Below the pieces are notes generated by a model, which was given only the letters and a program-made list of their open reading frames with translations, ran no database searches and had not been told where the DNA came from. Below are positions 60,300-64,000 of a DNA stretch of 64,000 bases, piece after piece (the first letter of the stretch is position 1; each line of letters opens with the position of its first letter). This DNA comes from Accumulibacter sp. (GTDB taxonomy: Bacteria; Pseudomonadota; Gammaproteobacteria; Burkholderiales; Rhodocyclaceae): positions 7,687 to 71,686 of the forward strand of contig NZ_JAMTDX010000072.1 in assembly GCF_023806625.1 (NCBI RefSeq), given 5' to 3'. The position numbers and the translations under genes are program-made.

Positions 60300-60493
60300 T
60301 CATTGGCTCGGGGACCTCGCGCTTCGCCCCGATCGGGCAGAGGGCGCGGTGGAGCGAAGCGGGCATGACGTTGATCATTGCGGCGCTCCGGACCATGGCC
60401 ATGCCCTTCAGTCGATCAGCCGCCGGCCGCCGGGGTCGACGAACAGGCACGAGCGCAATCCGCAGGGAGTCAGGGGACTGGAGAAGACTGCGA

Positions 60494-61576
60494 ATGAAGA
60501 GATGCCGAAACTGCCTGCTGCCCGAGCGCGTTCCCGGGGCCGCTCTGTCGGACGACGGCGTGTGTCGGCTGTGCCGCGACAAGGCAGGGCTCGCCCGACA
60601 GGCGGCAGCCGACGAGCAAGTGCGCCGTGCCAGTGAGGAGGATCTCGAAAGGACGCTTGCGGAATGGCGCGGCCGTGCCGAATATGACTGCCTCGTGCCG
60701 CTCAGCGGGGGAAAGGACAGCATCTATCTGCTCCATCGCCTGGCCGTCGAACGTAAGCTGAAGGTACTCGCCTTCACCGTGGACATCAACATCCCGCCGC
60801 TGGCCTGGGACAACATCCGGCGTGCGCTGGGCAAGCTGAACATCGATCACTTCAGCTACGCGCCGGCGAACGACTTCTACCGCAAGACCTTCCGCTATCT
60901 GCTGCGCAATCAGGAAGAGCGTGGCGCCGTCTATACGCTCTCCTATGTCTATGCTCCGCTCTTCGAGGGCGATGCGATCCGCCTGGCGATCCAGAAAGGC
61001 ATCCCGCTGGTGCTGGCCGGCTACTCGCCTGGCCAGCCCGAAGCAGAGCGCATGCTCTACGAGTTCTCGCGACAGCTGATCTGCCACACCGACTGGACGC
61101 CGCCGGAACTGGCCGCCTGCGGCGAGTTCACCGCCGACGAACTGACCCGCTTCCACAACCCGAAAAGCTATCCGCCAGGAACCGCTTTCCCGCGCTACCT
61201 TGCCCCGTTCCATGCCTGGCCCTACAATCAGGATGAAATCATGCGTACGGTCGTCGAGCAAGGACTGGTCGCCTCGAGCAGGCACGCCAGCCCGATCCAC
61301 AGCAACTACCCGATCAACTGGCTGCTGATGTATTCAGATCTTCGGACCTTCGGCTACAACCCCTACGCGCCGGAATTCGCCAGCCTGATCCGGCATGGCA
61401 AGGCGAACCTCAATTACTGGCGGCTCATGGCGCCGGTCGTCGATTTCCTGATCCGCCGGCGACTCGGGCCGGCCCGGGAGGTCACCCGCAGTCTCGACTG
61501 GCTCGGGTTGACGGCCGACGAATTGCGCATCACCCGCCCTCGCGGCGCCTACGACCCGGTGCCCGGTCGATGCTGA
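60494..61576 (+). CDS. PP-loop ATPase, N-acetyl-sugar amidotransferase-like
   Basis: This 360-residue protein starts MKRCRNCLLPERVPGAALSDDGVCRLCRD, an N-terminal zinc-binding Cys pair set. The PP-loop PLSGGKDSIYLLHRL lies near residue 70. AFTVDINIPPLAWDNI and AGYSPGQPEAERM follow. It belongs to the adenine nucleotide alpha-hydrolase group that includes WbpG-type sugar amidotransferases, which adenylate a substrate before amination or thiolation. No sugar-nucleotide genes are adjacent; an AMP-forming ligase and a reductase follow, so the real substrate may differ. Confidence 0.8.
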   Translation: MKRCRNCLLPERVPGAALSDDGVCRLCRDKAGLARQAAADEQVRRASEEDLERTLAEWRGRAEYDCLVPLSGGKDSIYLLHRLAVERKLKVLAFTVDINIPPLAWDNIRRALGKLNIDHFSYAPANDFYRKTFRYLLRNQEERGAVYTLSYVYAPLFEGDAIRLAIQKGIPLVLAGYSPGQPEAERMLYEFSRQLICHTDWTPPELAACGEFTADELTRFHNPKSYPPGTAFPRYLAPFHAWPYNQDEIMRTVVEQGLVASSRHASPIHSNYPINWLLMYSDLRTFGYNPYAPEFASLIRHGKANLNYWRLMAPVVDFLIRRRLGPAREVTRSLDWLGLTADELRITRPRGAYDPVPGRC

Positions 61577-61619
61577 GCCGCGCAACCCCGGGAGACTCTT
61601 CTCGGCGCAAGACACCGCG

Positions 61620-63431
61620 GTGAGTCGGTGGACGCTGACCGATCCGGTGCTCTCAGCCAGCGGCTGGACCGTTCCCGGGATACTCGAGGCGCGCAGCGAA
61701 CTGACGCCCGACGAGCCGGCGCTTTTCTATCTGGCCGCGGACGGGAGCTGGGTCGGAATCCACTGGCGTAGCTACCGGGATAAGGTGGCGGCGATCGCCA
61801 ACGGGCTACGCGAGCGGGGCCTGTTGCCTGGCGAGCGCGTCGGGATCATGGCGCCGAGTTGTCCGGAGTGGGACTTCGTGCAACTGGGAACGCTGGCCGC
61901 CGGTGGCGTGGCCGTCGGCCTCGACCCGTACGCGCGCGACGAGCATCTCCGCGAGATCGGGCGCTGTTGCGGGTTCGCAGCCCTGGTCGTCGCGCACCCG
62001 TCGTTGCTCGACAGGATCGGCGACGGGTTGCGCCAGCGTTTGCGCTTCGTCGTCTGTTTCGATCCGGCGGGACGGTCGGACGTCGTCTCGCTGGCCACGC
62101 TCCTGGCGGCCAGCCCACGGGCAGGGCAGTGGAACGAGGCGCAGCCCGACGCGCCGGCGACGATCGTGTTCACCTCGGGAACGACCGGCGAGCCCCGCGG
62201 CATCGAGTACAGCCATCGCCAGATGTGTCTGGCCTGCTCGTCGATCCTGTCCACCTTCCCACAGGTTGCTGCGGGTAGCCGGCTGGCCTGCTGGCTGCCC
62301 TTGTCCAACCTGTTCCAGCGGATGATCAATCTGTGTGCCATCGGTCGCGGCGCGCAGACCTTCTACGTCGGCGACCCCCGCGAGATCATGCGCCACGTCC
62401 GGGACATCGCTCCGGACCTGTTCATCGGTGTGCCACGCTTCTACGAGAAGCTTCACGCGGGGATCGAAGAGGCCATCGCTGCACAGCCGTCCTGGCGGCA
62501 GCGGCTCGCGCGTTGGGCCTGGCGGGTCGGCGACCGGCACGCGGCGGCCTGCCGTGACCGGCAAGGCCCCGCTGCCATCGATCGGCTGCAGTTTGCGCTT
62601 GCCGACCGGCTCGTCCTGCAGCCCATGCGCGCTGCGCTGGGAGGCAAGCTGTCGTTCATGGTCAGCGGCTCGGCACCGATGCCGGTGTGGCTGCTCGAGC
62701 GCTTTCACGCCCTCGGGCTGCCGGTGCTCGAAGCCTACGGCGTGAGCGAGAACATCATTCCCGTGGCGATCAACCGGCCGGACTGCTTCCGGCTCGGCAC
62801 CGTCGGGCAGCCGGCGCCGGGCAGCGAGATCAGGCTGGCCGACGACGGCGAATTGCTGGTGCGTGGGCCGGGCGTCTTCGCCGGCTACCTCGGCGAGGAC
62901 GCCCGGCCGCCAACGCTCGACTCCGACGGCTATCTGGCGACCGGCGACTTCGCGCGGATCGACGACGACGGGTTCGTCACGCTGATCGGCCGCAAGTCCG
63001 AGGTGTTCAAGACCTCGACTGGCCGCCGCATCGCCCCGAGCGCGATCGAGAACCGGCTGCAACAGGTGGCGCAAGTCGAACAGGCGGTCGTCTTCGGGGC
63101 CGGCCGGCCGCGGCCGGTGGCACTGCTGGTGCTCACCGAGGCGGCATGGCGGGAGGGTGGCGGGAGCGCCTTCGCCGACGTGAGGCGGGCACTGGCCACG
63201 GCGAGCAATTCGCTGCCCGCGCACGAACGCCCCGCCGGGTTCGCGTTCACCGCACAGGCCCTGACCATCGATGGCGGCGAACTCACCGCCAACCTGAAGC
63301 TGCGCCGGCACGTCATCGCGAGCCGGCGCAGTGCCGCGGTGCAGGCGCTCTACGACGATCTCGACGCTGCCCGGGACGCGCCTTTCGCGGCCTGGAGCGG
63401 TGATCGCCAGACCTTCCACTGCAGCGCATGA
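61620..63431 (+). CDS. AMP-forming acyl-CoA synthetase/ligase
   Basis: This is 603 residues from GTG 61620. The P-loop-like TIVFTSGTTGEPRG lies near 181-194. Further ANL motifs are LSFMVSGSAPMP...LEAYGVSEN, GYLATGDFARIDDDGFVTLIGRKSEVFKTSTGRRI and a C-terminal Lys in LTANLKLRR. It resembles long-chain acyl-CoA synthetases (FadD15 type) and would activate a carboxylic acid as the adenylate. Its stop overlaps the start of the reductase gene, implying a coupled activate-then-reduce pair. Confidence 0.88.
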   Translation: MSRWTLTDPVLSASGWTVPGILEARSELTPDEPALFYLAADGSWVGIHWRSYRDKVAAIANGLRERGLLPGERVGIMAPSCPEWDFVQLGTLAAGGVAVGLDPYARDEHLREIGRCCGFAALVVAHPSLLDRIGDGLRQRLRFVVCFDPAGRSDVVSLATLLAASPRAGQWNEAQPDAPATIVFTSGTTGEPRGIEYSHRQMCLACSSILSTFPQVAAGSRLACWLPLSNLFQRMINLCAIGRGAQTFYVGDPREIMRHVRDIAPDLFIGVPRFYEKLHAGIEEAIAAQPSWRQRLARWAWRVGDRHAAACRDRQGPAAIDRLQFALADRLVLQPMRAALGGKLSFMVSGSAPMPVWLLERFHALGLPVLEAYGVSENIIPVAINRPDCFRLGTVGQPAPGSEIRLADDGELLVRGPGVFAGYLGEDARPPTLDSDGYLATGDFARIDDDGFVTLIGRKSEVFKTSTGRRIAPSAIENRLQQVAQVEQAVVFGAGRPRPVALLVLTEAAWREGGGSAFADVRRALATASNSLPAHERPAGFAFTAQALTIDGGELTANLKLRRHVIASRRSAAVQALYDDLDAARDAPFAAWSGDRQTFHCSA

Positions 63432-64000
63432 GCGAGTATTTCGTAACCGGCGCCACCGGAGCGATCGGCAGTGCGCTCGTGCCGCTGCTGCTGCAGTTGC
63501 CGGAGACCCGGCTGACACTGCTGCTGCGCGCGCAATCCGCTGACGACCTGGCGTCGCGGATGGACGAGCTTTGGCGCTTCTGGCGCATTCCGGAGGGGGA
63601 TGACCCGCTGCGAACGCGGGTGCGCGCGTTGCGCGGCGACGTCACGGAGGCCAACTTCGGCCTCGCCCCCGAGGACTATCGCGAGCTTTGCGCCGCCTGC
63701 ACGCACATCGTCCATTCTGCCGGCAACGTCCGGATGAACCTGCCGATCGAGCAGGCGCGTCGCTCTTCGGTGGATTCGGCAAGACAGGTCGTCGAGCTGG
63801 CCCACGCCTGCCCGAAACTCGAGAAGGTCGAGTTCGTCAGCACGGTCGGTGTCGGCGGGCGCACCCGTGGCACGATACCCGAAGAGTGGTTGCGCGACCC
63901 GCGCCAGTTCCACAACAGCTACGAGCAGGCCAAGGCCGAAGCCGAGGAGGTCGTCCGCGCCGAAGTCGAGAGCGGCTTGCCCTTGACGGTGCATCGGCCG
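63428..64000 (+). CDS. Thioester reductase-like NAD(P)-binding protein, partial (3' end outside window)
   Basis: The first 191 residues begin MSEYFVTGATGAIGSALVPLLLQL, an extended-SDR Rossmann motif. RVRALRGDVTEANFGL, HIVHSAGNVRMNLP and VEFVSTVGVGGRTRG follow, as in the NAD_binding_4/thioester-reductase and fatty-acyl-CoA reductase group. The NSYEQAKAEAEE segment supplies the YxxxK. It is coupled to the ligase by ATGA. It may reduce an acyl-CoA or acyl-carrier thioester to an aldehyde or alcohol. Confidence 0.82.
   Translation, partial: MSEYFVTGATGAIGSALVPLLLQLPETRLTLLLRAQSADDLASRMDELWRFWRIPEGDDPLRTRVRALRGDVTEANFGLAPEDYRELCAACTHIVHSAGNVRMNLPIEQARRSSVDSARQVVELAHACPKLEKVEFVSTVGVGGRTRGTIPEEWLRDPRQFHNSYEQAKAEAEEVVRAEVESGLPLTVHRP

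Larger units (their letters stand above)
59713..60493. other. Long non-coding gap with terminator and short repeats
   Basis: This gap of about 780 bp lies between the SGNH gene and the PP-loop gene. It holds the terminator at 59819-59852 and a 16-bp tandem duplication at 60268-60299. Two copies of CGCCCCGATCGGG occur at 59974 and 60325. Open frames in it show no recognisable protein character. Confidence 0.5.

Noticed and set aside
59938-60723. 261-codon minus-strand frame in the gap before the PP-loop gene
   Set aside because: It overlaps the PP-loop gene start antisense, and its Ser/Arg-rich translation has no recognisable domain.

Overview
The window is about 64 kb of GC-rich, densely packed bacterial chromosome. 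Several gene orders fit a betaproteobacterium, most likely Rhodocyclales, possibly near Candidatus Accumulibacter or Zoogloea: smc-zipA-ligA, dapC-dapD-pilU-dapE-prmB, prfB-lysS, yebC, and several secreted proteins ending in PEP-CTERM sorting tails. The lineage is inferred from gene content; no 16S gene is present.

Layout. 0-5.5 kb: the tail of a PEP-CTERM protein, a GH13 alpha-glucosidase, a HerA/YjgR-like ATPase, YebC and a second PEP-CTERM protein. 5.5-9.6 kb: prfB with its programmed frameshift, lysS and a stand-alone MnmC2-type FAD oxidoreductase. 9.9-11.8 kb: an XRE regulator divergent from two lipoproteins, the second FlgO-like. 12-16 kb: an Lrp/AsnC regulator divergent from leuA, then metY. 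16-25.4 kb: mainly minus strand, with a secretin-like protein, zapE, the 5-oxoprolinase genes pxpA-pxpC-pxpB, queD, a YihY membrane protein, a NUDIX hydrolase, a tyrosine phosphatase, peptide deformylase, and the purine salvage pair MTAP/MTIP and hpt. 25.4-32.3 kb: ligA, zipA, smc. 32.4-39.8 kb: queF, a REP-associated transposase with its repeats, the lysine/DAP genes with pilU among them, prmB and an SGNH lipoprotein. 39.9-45.5 kb: pepN, a two-gene unit of a membrane protein and a cysteine-repeat lipoprotein, and tRNA-Arg(ACG). 45.8-49.2 kb: two FtsX-type permeases and a hexapeptide acyltransferase.

49.6-55.5 kb is an accessory island, visibly lower in GC over its cargo genes. It holds a GMC oxidoreductase and an unusual dehydrogenase-methyltransferase fusion on the same strand, separated by an IS630-family transposase and flanked by an IS5-like remnant. 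55.8-64 kb carries two more PEP-CTERM proteins (one an SGNH hydrolase), a glycosyltransferase, and a PP-loop amidotransferase, AMP-forming ligase and thioester-reductase-like gene running off the right edge.

The two strongest observations are these. (1) All three PEP-CTERM genes with visible upstream DNA share a TGTCGRAAWWYTTTACA box placed 80-81 bp (start to start) before a sigma-54-type -24/-12 element, which fits a PrsR-type sigma-54 regulon. (2) A lipoprotein at 43.6-45.2 kb carries seven copies of an exactly spaced motif, WCC-x12-C-x17-C, after a FecR-like domain; I do not recognise this repeat. It is co-transcribed, by start/stop overlap, with a five-helix membrane protein I also cannot place.
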